NCBI RefSeq assembly: GCF_044386045.1
Contig: NZ_JBISCD010000036.1
Location: 1 to 64,000 of the forward strand
DNA: 64,000 bases
Direction: 5' to 3'
Source: Thalassobellus sediminis
Lineage (GTDB): Bacteria; Bacteroidota; Bacteroidia; Flavobacteriales; Flavobacteriaceae
This document shows positions 18,584-27,637 of this stretch, piece after piece. Made by a program: the position numbers and the translations under genes. Numbering within the stretch: the first letter of the stretch is position 1; each line of letters starts with the position of its first letter. The notes beneath the pieces are model-generated. The model was not told the origin of the DNA, made no database searches, and worked only from the letters and a program-made list of their open reading frames with translations.

Positions 18584-19699
18584 TTAAAAAGCTTCATTTA
18601 TACCAAAATAAATACCAGAATTACCATCAATACCAGAGCCGATATCAAAGCGTAGCCATGTATCTTTATCTTTAAATATTTTATATCTTGTTCCAAACCC
18701 AAAAGACGGTTTTAGGTTGTTAATGCTAAAAAAATCTTCAGGTTTTTCGGCTACTTCTCCAAACAATCCAAATGTATTAATGGTCCATCTAGGTTTAAAC
18801 CTCCAGCGATATTCTATTTGCGATACATACATTTGTTTATCAAGGAAACGACCAAAAAAGTAGCCCCTAGCCCTATTACCCCCTCCATAACTTGCTAACG
18901 CTTGAAAAGGCACATCACCATAATTATTTTCTATATATAATTGAAAAGCTAAAAGACTACGACTGCCTAAAGGTTGATACTCTCTTAAGTCTAAAATAAA
19001 TTTATTAAAACCAGAAGTTGCACCAAAAAGTTCGCTAGAAAATTGTGCTTTTGCTTGATAGTAAAATCCTTTGTTTGGCGAGCCAGTATTATCTCTAGTG
19101 TCATAATTAAAAACAGCTCCTAAACCAGCAACAACAGTGCGTTTGCTTCCTGTTATATTTTGTGTGTCTAAAATACCCCCTTCAGCAATTTCTGTTATCT
19201 CATGGTTTTTAAATACAAATTGAAATCCAAAATTAAGATCGGGAGGTAGGCGTTTTAAAAATGAAATATTAAGCGCATGAGTTGTTTGATTATACACTTC
19301 TTCGTTTTCGTCTGGTGTATTGTTTCCAATGCCCCAAAATAAATTAGGATACACTTCTAATAAATAATGAGCATCAATAAAATAGTTTCCTGAGCCGAAA
19401 TAAATTTGAGGCGTAATTTCAAACATAAGCTGTTTGTTTAATGTATAAATGCCGCTAAAAAGAACGTTGGATAATCTGTTTTTAAATGTGTTTTTTTTAT
19501 CTAAAAAGAAAAGTTGTCCACCTCCTCCAAAACCCAAACCCGTTTCAGGCGTATAGAACGCAATAGGGATTGCTATAAGTTGATAGTTTTTTGTAGTTGA
19601 AATAGAATCTATTTTAACTAGATTGTTTTCGTCTTTTCTTTGAGCAAATGCAGTAAAAGAAAAGAATATCAAAATGATATATAAGGTTGTTTTTTTCAT
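18584..19699 (-). CDS. BamA/Omp85-family outer-membrane protein (D15-like barrel without POTRA)
   Basis: 371 residues. A signal peptide is followed by a 16-strand-type Omp85 barrel: FYTPETGLGFGGGGQLFF at the start, AVFNYDTRDNTGSPNKGFYYQAKAQ in the middle, and the conserved RGY motif in GGGNRARGYFFGRF before the last strands, ending in aromatic phenylalanine (INEAF). No POTRA domains fit in front of the barrel, unlike true BamA. Related short Omp85 proteins occur in patatin-type and TamA-like groups. The start codon follows directly on the stop of the upstream gene (TAA-ATG), so the two are translationally linked. Substrate unknown. Confidence 0.85.
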   Translation of the reverse strand: MKKTTLYIILIFFSFTAFAQRKDENNLVKIDSISTTKNYQLIAIPIAFYTPETGLGFGGGGQLFFLDKKNTFKNRLSNVLFSGIYTLNKQLMFEITPQIYFGSGNYFIDAHYLLEVYPNLFWGIGNNTPDENEEVYNQTTHALNISFLKRLPPDLNFGFQFVFKNHEITEIAEGGILDTQNITGSKRTVVAGLGAVFNYDTRDNTGSPNKGFYYQAKAQFSSELFGATSGFNKFILDLREYQPLGSRSLLAFQLYIENNYGDVPFQALASYGGGNRARGYFFGRFLDKQMYVSQIEYRWRFKPRWTINTFGLFGEVAEKPEDFFSINNLKPSFGFGTRYKIFKDKDTWLRFDIGSGIDGNSGIYFGINEAF

Positions 19700-20371
19700 T
19701 TAAAAAAAGAAATCATCCAATATAACGTTAAACCCAAAAGAAAAAGAAACATCATTTGAAGAAATACTAGTATTTGTTATTGTTTGGTTTGGTAGTGATT
19801 TTTGTTCTATGTCTACCCAAAATAAGTTCACATTAACTCCTAAATCAAAAGCTATAAAATCGTTTATGGTATATGAATACCCGAGGCTTATGATACTTCC
19901 TAAACCACCACCTTCAGAAAGTTGCTGCGTAGTTTGATTTATTAAAGGCTCAATTCCCTCTAGCTCTGTTTTGTCTTTATACCTAACATAACCTAATGAT
20001 AAACTAGTAAATAAAGATCCCGTTTTATTATCCATAAAATAATAATTAGAAAATGGACCTATATATAGTGTTTCCGTTGTTTTTGTGAAAACTCCAGAAT
20101 TACTAATTTTATTGGCTTGAAATATACCTCCAATTAAAAGGCGGTTTTTGAAAAATTTTCCGCTTTTTATGTTTATACCAAAATTATTTGAGGTGGTTTT
20201 TGAATTTAAGTTACCAGCATCTGTTGTAGTAGAACTTATACTGCCTGATAAACCAGTAAAAAAACGACCTTTTCTAAAGGCTGTTTCTAAGCTATCAGTA
20301 GTCTGCGCAGAAATATTGCAGGTTATAAAAATAAAAGAAATTATAAATATGTTGCGTCTTGCTTTTTTCAA
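19700..20371 (-). CDS. Outer-membrane beta-barrel protein, unknown function
   Basis: 223 residues with a signal peptide (ending near NISAQ). Alternating polar and hydrophobic strands with aromatic girdles follow (GRFFTGLSGSISSTTTDAG; NNFGINIKSGKFF; LFTSLSLGYVRY; SLGYSYTINDFIAFDLGVNVNLFWVDIEQ), and the chain ends SFSFGFNVILDDFFF. This fits an 8- to 10-strand porin-like barrel common in flavobacteria. It is 8 bp downstream of the HtrA-like protease gene and abuts the Omp85-like gene, in a five-gene operon. Confidence 0.78.
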   Translation of the reverse strand: MKKARRNIFIISFIFITCNISAQTTDSLETAFRKGRFFTGLSGSISSTTTDAGNLNSKTTSNNFGINIKSGKFFKNRLLIGGIFQANKISNSGVFTKTTETLYIGPFSNYYFMDNKTGSLFTSLSLGYVRYKDKTELEGIEPLINQTTQQLSEGGGLGSIISLGYSYTINDFIAFDLGVNVNLFWVDIEQKSLPNQTITNTSISSNDVSFSFGFNVILDDFFF

Positions 20372-20379
20372 ATTAATTC

Positions 20380-21396
20380 TTATTTGTTTTTTAAAGTAAC
20401 AATTTTTCCTTCACGTAAAACTGTTAGTTCAAATTTTGGTTTCTTTTCTAAGCTATTTGCGAAATTAGCTATTTTCAATAAAGTGTAGTCTGTAACTTCG
20501 TACTTTATATCATTAAAGGCTAATATAATGTCGCCACCTAAAATTAATTTTTTATTACCAACAGTTATCTCAGTATCCCCTTCTTTTACTCCCATTTTAT
20601 CAAACAAAGAAGTTGAGGCAATACGCTGTACTAACAAACCACTAGTTTGAGGTAGATTGAATAGTTTAGCTTCTTTTTCAGATAGGGAATATAGTTCAGC
20701 ACCAAACCATGGCATTTTATTATTTAAAAGGAGCTTAGCCGCTAAGTTTGAAGTTGAGGCATAACCAATACCATCAGAGCCTCCAGATAATGATTTTATG
20801 TGACTTACAATACCTATAACATCACCTTCTAAGTTAAACATTGGACCTCCAGAATTGCCTTGGTTTATAGCGGCATCTGTTTGAATAAACTCTGTGTTAG
20901 TAAAAGGATTTCTTCCTAAAAATTGTTTTTTAAAAGCACTAATATAACCTGAAGATAGAGATAAACCTAAACCAAGAGGTACCCCAATGATGAACACGCG
21001 TTGTCCAATTTTCATTCGGTCAGAATCGCCGAACCTTAAAACTGTAGCATTTGTTTTTTGTCTTGATAATTCTAATAACGCTATATCTGCACTATCATAA
21101 GAAGTAATAACTTTGGCTGGTATAGTTTCTCCATCTGTAAACTCTACAACTAAAGTATCAGGTACTTTTACAACATGAGCTGCTGTTACAACTAATGTAT
21201 TAGATATCATAAATCCTGATCCTAATCCAGAGTTTGTAACCATTTGTGAAACATTGTTTTGAGAGGTCATTATGTTGCTTTCTTGAGTGTGAATAGCAAC
21301 AATGGCAGGACTTACCTTTTCATAAATAGAAGATAGATCTTGGGCATGTAAAATTGCTGAGGATACAAAACAAAGTATTAGAGTAGTTATTTTCAT
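20380..21396 (-). CDS. Trypsin-like serine protease (HtrA/DegP-like) with PDZ domain
   Basis: 338 residues, secreted (signal peptide ending LHAQ). The catalytic triad is visible: His74 in VTAAHVV, Asp104 in DSADIALLEL and Ser182 in NQGNSGGPMFN. The C-terminal third (about 230-335) looks like a single PDZ domain (SGLLVQRIASTSLFDKMGVKEGDTEITVGNKKL; GGDIILAFNDIKY). The role is presumably periplasmic protein quality control or processing. It sits in an operon whose other members are outer-membrane barrels and an SLC13 transporter, so those barrels may be its clients; that is inference. Confidence 0.92.
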   Translation of the reverse strand: MKITTLILCFVSSAILHAQDLSSIYEKVSPAIVAIHTQESNIMTSQNNVSQMVTNSGLGSGFMISNTLVVTAAHVVKVPDTLVVEFTDGETIPAKVITSYDSADIALLELSRQKTNATVLRFGDSDRMKIGQRVFIIGVPLGLGLSLSSGYISAFKKQFLGRNPFTNTEFIQTDAAINQGNSGGPMFNLEGDVIGIVSHIKSLSGGSDGIGYASTSNLAAKLLLNNKMPWFGAELYSLSEKEAKLFNLPQTSGLLVQRIASTSLFDKMGVKEGDTEITVGNKKLILGGDIILAFNDIKYEVTDYTLLKIANFANSLEKKPKFELTVLREGKIVTLKNK

Positions 21397-21408
21397 TTTT
21401 TTTTTAAT

Positions 21409-22983
21409 TTAAAAGCGATAACCCAATTGTATCGTAGTTGTTTCTCTACCTCCAAAGCCCACTTGAAATAATAAATCCCAATGTTTTCCAAAACCTTTGT
21501 AAACTCCAACTAAGCCGTTCCATATAATAGGTTCAAAACTCACATTATAATTTAGTTTATCTCCTGTATCTGTTTCAATAAAACCTTTTATGTCTGAATC
21601 ATAAAATTGACCTAATGCGCCAACCATAATATTAAAGTCATGAGGTAATCTATATCCTGCTAAAGGTAGCAAAGAATGCACTAATGTAGTGGTATTAGCT
21701 TCAGAAACATCAGCGAATATGAATTGATAGTTTGCACTAAAAAACACATTTCCAACACCACCAGCTAAAGTTGTTCCTGCACCATATAAATTAGCATTTA
21801 CATTAACATTTAAAGGGATTTGACTAGGTATATCTGCTGGATTTAAGCCAAGAAAAGGAGCAAGATTGACCAAGGTTTCTCTTAATTCTTGGTCTAAGAT
21901 TAAATTACCATTGATACTATTATCAAGAGTGCCTACAAAACCCATAACATTTAAAAAAGGAAAAATCCAAACATCACTTCTAACCATGTATGTGGTGGTA
22001 CGTTCAGTTAAAAATGAGCCCTCAATATCAAACAAATCATTTAAAGGGCTAATTTCACCATCATTTAAGCTAATACCCAAACCTGTAAAATCTAATGTTG
22101 ATTCTTGTGTGTGCACAATAGCATTTAAACCAATTGGTCTAGGAAGTCCATAGCCTAATTTTGTTGCTGGTTTACCCCAAATAGGTAATACCCAACCTAA
22201 GGTTACATTTACAGTATCTTTTTGAGTACTTGGGTTGAAAAAATCTGGTATTTCTGATTTTCCAGACCAACTAATTGTATTATTGCTTAAGTCTTTATAT
22301 TCAGAGGTTTTAAAGTGCATATTGTATTCAACCTCTTTAATATTATATGTTTCTTTAACCTCTGTTACTATATACCCTTTTTGTCCATCGATTTGTTTAT
22401 AGTATACTGTTTTTATGTAATTATCTTTTCTCTCTGATAAAACTTTATCATTAGTTAATACTACCTTCTCAAGCACGCCTTGATTTATATAGATTTTACC
22501 TCTTAATTTTTTTATATCATTGAGTTCTGGTTGAATATCATTTTTAGAATATTTAAAAGTCAAAATTTGATTACCGTCTGATGCCTCTAATAATTTTAGA
22601 GATGCTTCATCATATAAATTACTTCTAGATAAGCGACTCATTTTATGACTTTTCTCAATAGCTTTTTTTAACTCATTAATTTCCTTTTTTGTAAATGCTT
22701 TATTTTCAATAACAAAACGTAAATCTTTACCATCTTTAAATGAGGGGTCGTAAATAATTTGTGTTTTATAATCTTTGCTATAATTTTTGGTTTTAATGTT
22801 AAACTTTAAATTTTGAATAAAACTTCCTTCTTGAAGAAGTTCACTAGCAGCAGCATCAAGTACTTTAGGAGAAATACCATTGTCAATTAAATAATTACTA
22901 TTCAGAGGCATACCTTCTTGAGTCCATGCTATGTTATAAACTAAAATAAAGAGTACAAAAAAAAAATATGTTGGAGTTTTCAT
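21409..22983 (-). CDS. Secreted/outer-membrane protein with C-terminal barrel, unknown function
   Basis: 524 residues with a signal peptide (ending AWTQEG). The N-terminal half (about 25-245) is soluble-looking and lysine-rich. The C-terminal half (about 265-524) has strands typical of a transporter-like barrel (VTLGWVLPIWGKPATKLGYGLPRP; GAGTTLAGGVGNVFFSANYQFIFADV; HDFNIMVGALGQFYD; WDLLFQVGFGGRETTTIQLGYRF) and ends in the outer-membrane signature aromatic F. It is transcribed between the SLC13 transporter and the HtrA-like protease with small gaps. I do not recognise the family. Confidence 0.72.
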   Translation of the reverse strand: MKTPTYFFFVLFILVYNIAWTQEGMPLNSNYLIDNGISPKVLDAAASELLQEGSFIQNLKFNIKTKNYSKDYKTQIIYDPSFKDGKDLRFVIENKAFTKKEINELKKAIEKSHKMSRLSRSNLYDEASLKLLEASDGNQILTFKYSKNDIQPELNDIKKLRGKIYINQGVLEKVVLTNDKVLSERKDNYIKTVYYKQIDGQKGYIVTEVKETYNIKEVEYNMHFKTSEYKDLSNNTISWSGKSEIPDFFNPSTQKDTVNVTLGWVLPIWGKPATKLGYGLPRPIGLNAIVHTQESTLDFTGLGISLNDGEISPLNDLFDIEGSFLTERTTTYMVRSDVWIFPFLNVMGFVGTLDNSINGNLILDQELRETLVNLAPFLGLNPADIPSQIPLNVNVNANLYGAGTTLAGGVGNVFFSANYQFIFADVSEANTTTLVHSLLPLAGYRLPHDFNIMVGALGQFYDSDIKGFIETDTGDKLNYNVSFEPIIWNGLVGVYKGFGKHWDLLFQVGFGGRETTTIQLGYRF

Positions 22984-23028
22984 TGGTATAATTTTATATT
23001 TAGCAAGTAATGAATGTTCTTTGAAAAA

Positions 23029-24867
23029 TCAAAAAGGCCAAATCATAGGCACTAAAATCAAAGATAAAATAAAAAATAGTAATAATAAAGGTGCACCAAC
23101 TTTTACATAATCCATAAATTTATAATCGCCCGCAGCCATAACCATGGCATTGGTTGTTGTGCCAACGGGGGTTAAAAAAGCGGTAGATGCACTAATGGCA
23201 ACAACAATCATAAATGGTTCAGGTGAAATATTTAAAGACGTGGCGGCTAATATGGCTATTGGTGCCATTAAAACAGCAGTTGCTGAATTATTAATGGCTT
23301 GACTAAAACCAGTAGTTAATAAAAATATACCACCTAATAAAACAATAGGGTGTATACTTCCTAAATTAGTAACCAAGCTATTGGCAGCAAGTTCCGCAAC
23401 ACCCGTTTTTTGAAGCGCAATACCCATAGGAATCATTGCTGCAATCATTACGACACTTATCCAACTAATCCCTTTATATGCTTTTGCCATGGGCACACAT
23501 CCCGTTAATAAAATAATACCCGCAGCAATCATGGCAGCAATGGCTCCAGGAACAACTTTAAATACAAGTAATGCAATCATTAGTAAAAGCATTGCTAATG
23601 AAATGTACGATTTATAGGTTAACGTATTTACATCCTTAGACATGCTTTCAGGGTTTCCAGAAATCACTAAATTTTTATAAACGCTTTTTAAATGTTCTAT
23701 ACGCTCCCAAGTACCTCGAATAATAAATGCATCTCCAGCTTTTACGGCTACATTTTTATCTTTTAAAGGCTTGTTATTTCTTGATGCAGCTAATAATTGA
23801 ATGCCTGCTTGTTCTAAATACAATCCCATAGGTATGTTGTGTCCTAAAAAAAGTGATTTGGGTGTCACAATCATTTCTGCCATACCTACTTCTTGATTTA
23901 TAAACTCATCCTTTAGCTCATCATTATTATTTTTAAAAGGAATCAAATTAAGTTTAAACTTCAGAATCATTTTATCTACATCTTCTGTGTTTCCTTTTAC
24001 AGTAATAATGTCATGGTATTGTAAAATGGTATCAGGTGTTGGAAATTCAATATATTGTTTTACGCCTTTTACAATATTTGGAAATCGTCTTCTTAATCTA
24101 ATTATTGAAACATTGAATTTATTATCAAAATCCCATTCACCAATAGTAGTATTTAACAGAGGAGACATTGAACGTATTCTTAGACGGTAAATATTTTCAT
24201 CAATACTATAATTTTCAATCCATTGATGCATTTCAGAATCTATATTTATTGGCTGATTTTCAGAAGTGTTTTTTGGCAATAATTTATAACCAATAAAACG
24301 GAAATATAAAATTGAAACGAGTAGTAATGGCAACCCAATTAATGCAAACTCAAAAAATGAAAAGGATTGGAATCCATTTTCCACTAAAGCATTACTGGCA
24401 ATAATATTTGGAGGTGTTCCTGTTAATGTTAATAAGCCGCCAGTATTTGACCCAAAAGCAACTGGCATTAATAATTTTGAAGGTAGTGTGCCCATTTTAT
24501 ATGCCGCAGATACTGTAACAGGTAATAAAGTAGCAACAGTTCCGGTATTACTTACAAAACCAGATAAAACACCAGAACCTAATGTGACTAATACTAATAG
24601 TTTTGGAACACTTTTTCCTGCCCATTTTACAAATTTTTGACCTGCTAATGCAGTCCATCCTGTTTGAGATAAACCTTCACCAATAATAAATAGAGAAGCA
24701 ATCATTATGACTGTAGGGTTGCTAAACCCGCTAAGAGTTTCAGAAAGATCTAGAATGCCAAATAAAAACAAGCTTAGCATGGACATTAGCGCCACAATAT
24801 CTGGAGTGAATTTACCCCAAATAAAGAGTGCAATTGTAATACCTAAAATAATTAAAAGTGTAAGCAT
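23029..24867 (-). CDS. SLC13/DASS-family sodium-dependent anion transporter with TrkA-C domains
   Basis: 612 residues. N-terminal membrane segments include FSNPTVIMIASLFIIGEGLSQTGW and GFVSNTGTVATLLPVTVSAA, with the family SNT motif. Two cytosolic TrkA-C (RCK_C) modules lie at about 205-290 and 305-395. The second membrane half carries GFSQAINNSATAVLMAPIAI and TAFLTPVGTTTNAMVMAAGDYKF. Members carry dicarboxylates, sulfate or other oxyanions with sodium; the substrate is not decided by sequence here. It is probably the first gene of the envelope operon running down to 18584. Confidence 0.92.
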   Translation of the reverse strand: MLTLLIILGITIALFIWGKFTPDIVALMSMLSLFLFGILDLSETLSGFSNPTVIMIASLFIIGEGLSQTGWTALAGQKFVKWAGKSVPKLLVLVTLGSGVLSGFVSNTGTVATLLPVTVSAAYKMGTLPSKLLMPVAFGSNTGGLLTLTGTPPNIIASNALVENGFQSFSFFEFALIGLPLLLVSILYFRFIGYKLLPKNTSENQPINIDSEMHQWIENYSIDENIYRLRIRSMSPLLNTTIGEWDFDNKFNVSIIRLRRRFPNIVKGVKQYIEFPTPDTILQYHDIITVKGNTEDVDKMILKFKLNLIPFKNNNDELKDEFINQEVGMAEMIVTPKSLFLGHNIPMGLYLEQAGIQLLAASRNNKPLKDKNVAVKAGDAFIIRGTWERIEHLKSVYKNLVISGNPESMSKDVNTLTYKSYISLAMLLLMIALLVFKVVPGAIAAMIAAGIILLTGCVPMAKAYKGISWISVVMIAAMIPMGIALQKTGVAELAANSLVTNLGSIHPIVLLGGIFLLTTGFSQAINNSATAVLMAPIAILAATSLNISPEPFMIVVAISASTAFLTPVGTTTNAMVMAAGDYKFMDYVKVGAPLLLLFFILSLILVPMIWPF

Positions 24868-24925
24868 AAATTATAAAAAGAAGTTAGTTGGACTAAAATA
24901 GTTAAAACTAAAGTCTATTCAAATG

Positions 24926-24960
24926 AAAAGAGGTGCGTTTTACATTTTCGCACCTCTTTT
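24926..24960 (-). terminator. Strong hairpin terminator after the META-domain gene
   Basis: Arms AAAAGAGGTGCG (24926-24937) and CGCACCTCTTTT (24949-24960) enclose an 11-nt loop. Both strands end in a T run, so it could act in either direction. It separates the META-domain gene from the SLC13 operon. Confidence 0.8.
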
Positions 24961-24991
24961 TAAGATCTATTTTTAATCTCGAAGAGTTCTA

Positions 24992-25414
24992 CTATTCAAT
25001 AATTTTAAAACGCATAATAATAACATCACCTATCATTAAATTCAATTTTCCGTCAGCGTCTATGATATATTTATTGATTTTTTTGATGGTATTTAAAAAG
25101 ACTTTTTCTCCATTTCCGCAAAACATCATTGTTGTTGGCCCCGGCTCGCCAAATGAAATTTCATCACCTTCTAAAGTATACTCTGCCGAATACCCGTTGC
25201 AGCTATTTGTACCTTCTACTTTTTTAGTCGTTTTATTAAAAGTAATTACTGGTTTTTTATCAGGGTATAAACCAGAAAAAGCAATTCGTGGTCCAGATAT
25301 AAACTCAAGCTCCCAAGTCACATTGAATAGATTAGTATCTCTAGAGTTTTTTGATGATACACATGAACTCATTGTAACTACCAGTATCATTAATATAATT
25401 CTATTCATTTTCAT
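24992..25414 (-). CDS. META-domain (HslJ-like) lipoprotein
   Basis: 140 residues. The lipobox is TMSSC. The mature part matches the META/HslJ domain: WELEFISGPRIAFSGLYPDKKPVITFN, the conserved GTNSCNGYSAEYTLEGDEISFGEPGPTTMMFC (N-x-C-N-x-Y motif and MMFC), and VFLNTIKKINKYIID. In enterobacteria HslJ is an envelope heat-shock protein. It has its own terminator at 24926-24960 and lies 42 bp after the next upstream lipoprotein gene, with which it may be co-transcribed. Confidence 0.88.
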   Translation of the reverse strand: MKMNRIILMILVVTMSSCVSSKNSRDTNLFNVTWELEFISGPRIAFSGLYPDKKPVITFNKTTKKVEGTNSCNGYSAEYTLEGDEISFGEPGPTTMMFCGNGEKVFLNTIKKINKYIIDADGKLNLMIGDVIIMRFKIIE

Positions 25415-25456
25415 ACTTAAAAAATGTCTTTCTTTATTTCACCTAGTTCTTTATGA

Positions 25457-25933
25457 TTAATCAAATATAATATCATTTGTTTTTAAATCTTCAATATTCT
25501 TTTGATTTCTGCTGTTTACTGGAACTTCAATAGTTAAGAATGTATCTTTTCCATCAGAATCTTTACCTTGATAAAATTTAAAAACATAAGTTTCTTTCTG
25601 TAATGCTCTTACTGGTATTGAAAATGTTGTTTCGGTAATAGCTTCATTACAGCCAATACCATCATCTACATGTACTATGGGGTAAATTAGCCTTGTTGGT
25701 CCATCATAAATGTAATCAAATTGATCATAGTAAAAATAGCAACTATTGGGCAGAGATATAGTTACATTAACTAGGTAAGAGCTTCCGTAATTAAATTCCT
25801 CAGGAAGTTCTGCTCTTATAACACTTGAGAACTCAAAGTGGTAGTCGTGGTCGTTATCGTTGTCGCTGCTACATGATAATACAGATATAGAAAGACTAAC
25901 GATTGTAATTAATAAATACTTAAAATTTTTCAT
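25457..25933 (-). CDS. Lipoprotein, unknown function
   Basis: 158 residues with a clear lipobox (SVLSC) followed by an Asp/Asn-rich linker (SSDNDNDHDYH) typical of flavobacterial surface lipoproteins. The rest is beta-strand rich (SSVIRAELPEEFNYGSSYLVNVTISLPNSCYFYYDQFDYIY; ETTFSIPVRALQKETYVFKFYQG), suggesting an immunoglobulin-like sandwich. A TAnnTTTG promoter box lies at 25959-25966, about 25 bp before the start. No function can be assigned. Confidence 0.78.
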   Translation of the reverse strand: MKNFKYLLITIVSLSISVLSCSSDNDNDHDYHFEFSSVIRAELPEEFNYGSSYLVNVTISLPNSCYFYYDQFDYIYDGPTRLIYPIVHVDDGIGCNEAITETTFSIPVRALQKETYVFKFYQGKDSDGKDTFLTIEVPVNSRNQKNIEDLKTNDIIFD

Positions 25934-25958
25934 TTTATTTTGTTTTTAATTTTTATTC

Positions 25959-25966
25959 AAATGTAC
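25959..25966 (-). promoter_or_regulatory. Bacteroidota -7 promoter box (TACATTTG)
   Basis: The minus strand reads TACATTTG, matching TAnnTTTG, 25 bp before the lipoprotein start at 25933. The 21-bp-period repeats seen at the two related promoters nearby are absent here. Confidence 0.5.
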
Positions 25967-26132
25967 CCGTGCTTTACATTTTTAATGGATTCATTTGAAG
26001 TGCTTAATGGTTAATAATGATTTTATTTTCTCTCTCGTTTTAGTGTATCCAAAAACTCCTATTTGAATTAATACCGACACTAATACTATAATTTTTTAGG
26101 TATTTTAAATAGAATAGTCATGATTTATAGTT

Positions 26133-26321
26133 TTATTGTCTCATAGCTATTCCTGCAGCGGTTCCATATTCTTCTAGTATTTTGATAAATCCTTTGATTG
26201 CATTTCTGAAAACTATTTTAACTTTTTCGAGTATAGTATATGTTGGTATTTCTCCTATTATAGGTCTATAAAAATTTTTATTGAATTGAGCGTTGTTAAT
26301 TGTTGTGCTTTGAGTTTTCAT
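26133..26321 (-). CDS. Small protein (62 aa) behind a repeat-array promoter
   Basis: 62 residues, basic, with one amphipathic helix (TILEKVKIVFRNAIKGFIKILEEYGTAAGIAMRQ) and no signal peptide. Evidence that it is real comes mainly from its promoter: a TAnnTTTG box at 26353-26360 lies 31 bp upstream, preceded by four 21-bp-period repeats. The same promoter layout precedes another small ORF at 30274-30411. The nearest downstream gene is 200 bp away, so it may be monocistronic. No family recognised; a regulatory or peptide role is possible but unsupported. Confidence 0.55.
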   Translation of the reverse strand: MKTQSTTINNAQFNKNFYRPIIGEIPTYTILEKVKIVFRNAIKGFIKILEEYGTAAGIAMRQ

Positions 26322-26352
26322 ATCTATTTGTATTTAATTATTATTTATAGTA

Positions 26353-26360
26353 CAAATTTA
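26353..26360 (-). promoter_or_regulatory. -7 promoter box TAAATTTG for the 62-aa ORF
   Basis: The minus strand reads TAAATTTG (TAnnTTTG), 31 bp before the ATG at 26321 and 12 bp downstream of the last 9-bp repeat of the array at 26373-26444. The equivalent box at 30436-30443 has identical spacing to its array. Confidence 0.7.
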
Positions 26361-26372
26361 GGTCTAAGTGAA

Positions 26373-26444
26373 AGTTGAAATTGAGGTTAACTAAGTGAAG
26401 TGACCAAATAGAATAGTGAAGTGATTCTAATTGAAAGTGAACTT
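26373..26444 (-). promoter_or_regulatory. Candidate LytTR operator: four 9-bp direct repeats, 21-bp period
   Basis: On the plus strand 9-bp units start at 26373 (AGTTGAAAT), 26394 (AGTGAAGTG), 26415 (AGTGAAGTG) and 26436 (AGTGAACTT), each separated by 12 bp. Read on the minus strand the strong unit is CACTTCACT. The array ends 12 bp before a -7 box. LytTR-family regulators are known to bind 9-bp direct repeats spaced by 12 bp. A LytTR regulator is encoded 1.2 kb away at 27638-28399. Confidence 0.68.
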
Positions 26445-26552
26445 AAAATGTTAGTATTAGTTAACTGATAAGAATTGAAGAAAACAGCGCTGTTTTGATG
26501 CCCTAATTATAGTGATATAACTTCAAAAATGCTACTTAGATTAGAGAGTATC

Positions 26553-27602
26553 CTAAGTGCGTGTTACGGAATAGATATTTACTGTTCCCTGCTTACCTTT
26601 TAGAAGCACATTGCCTTCAAGTTTAGTTGCCGTCCATAAGTCAATTTCTACGACTTTTAAAAGTTTTTCTGAAATAAGTAGGTCAAACCCTAATCGATTA
26701 CATTGGTCTTGGATTCTTGAAGCTGTATTTATAGTATCACCATGATAAGCAATTTCACGTTTATGTTCACCAACTTCTGCAACAGTTACGATACCACAAT
26801 TCATACCTGCTTTAAATTCTGGTGCTAAACCATAAGTTTTCAGATAATAATCTTTTCTACTTTTAATTTGATCTTTAAAAGCATAAAAAGCGCGTATGCT
26901 TTTAGCGTTTTTAAGGCCTTCCTTATACGGCCAAGTTAATACCGCTTCGTCTCCCACATATTGGTGAATAGAAGCTTCATATTTATTAACTATGGCCAAA
27001 TCAAAAAAACAGTCTTGAAGGAGCCTGCTATATTTTATATGTCCTAATTTTTCTGCAATTGTGGTAGAACTTCTAAGATCTAAAAACATAAAAATAAACT
27101 CTTTTTCTTTTGGCGTATAGAATTTTCCTGAAATGAATTTAATCAAGTTGCCTTCACCTAGCATTAAATTAATATTGAGAAAAAGACTTATAAAAAAGTT
27201 GACTAATATAGTATAGATAAAGCTTACCCAAATGACAGGTAATTGAATAAACTCGGATATTTTAAAAGTAGCGTCTACAAATATTTCAATCTTAAGAAAC
27301 AAATAGAATATAAATACATAAAACCCAATAGCCGATATAATTTGTAGTATAAGTGCAAATACAAATAATTTAGATAATGAAATACGTTTTTTAACTAATT
27401 TCTCAAGAAAAGTATGGAGTATGCCATAAAGTAGTCCTTGGGTAATCCATGCTATAATGAATATAAAAAGTATGTTGGAGAAAGAATTCTCCATATAAGG
27501 GATGTTTGCGTCCTGAGATCCTCGAAGGAGTTGCCAGACGAGGCTTGCAATTAACCAACCTATGATATAATCTTGTAATATTTTATTATGTCTAGATTTC
27601 AA
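26553..27602 (-). CDS. Membrane-bound class III adenylate/guanylate cyclase
   Basis: 349 residues. Four hydrophobic segments in the first about 150 residues anchor it in the inner membrane. The catalytic domain covers about 165-345. Both metal-binding aspartates are visible: FLDLRSST (first) and YVGDEAVLTW (second). The rest is also typical: GMNCGIVTVAEVGEHKREIAYHGDTINTASRIQDQC and LLKGKQGTVNIYSV. It should make cAMP or cGMP; sequence alone does not settle which. It lies 35 bp after the LytTR regulator gene, in the order kinase, regulator, cyclase, so signal input and cyclic nucleotide output may be coupled. Confidence 0.9.
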   Translation of the reverse strand: MKSRHNKILQDYIIGWLIASLVWQLLRGSQDANIPYMENSFSNILFIFIIAWITQGLLYGILHTFLEKLVKKRISLSKLFVFALILQIISAIGFYVFIFYLFLKIEIFVDATFKISEFIQLPVIWVSFIYTILVNFFISLFLNINLMLGEGNLIKFISGKFYTPKEKEFIFMFLDLRSSTTIAEKLGHIKYSRLLQDCFFDLAIVNKYEASIHQYVGDEAVLTWPYKEGLKNAKSIRAFYAFKDQIKSRKDYYLKTYGLAPEFKAGMNCGIVTVAEVGEHKREIAYHGDTINTASRIQDQCNRLGFDLLISEKLLKVVEIDLWTATKLEGNVLLKGKQGTVNIYSVTRT

Positions 27603-27637
27603 ATTAAGTCATTGATAATTAAATGTTTTTCGTGAGC

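Noticed and set aside
25990..26004. A third LytTR-like site (TTGAAGTGC) before the lipoprotein gene at 25457-25933
   Set aside because: Only one weak unit is present, and its distance from the -7 box does not fit the 21-bp lattice of the two good arrays.
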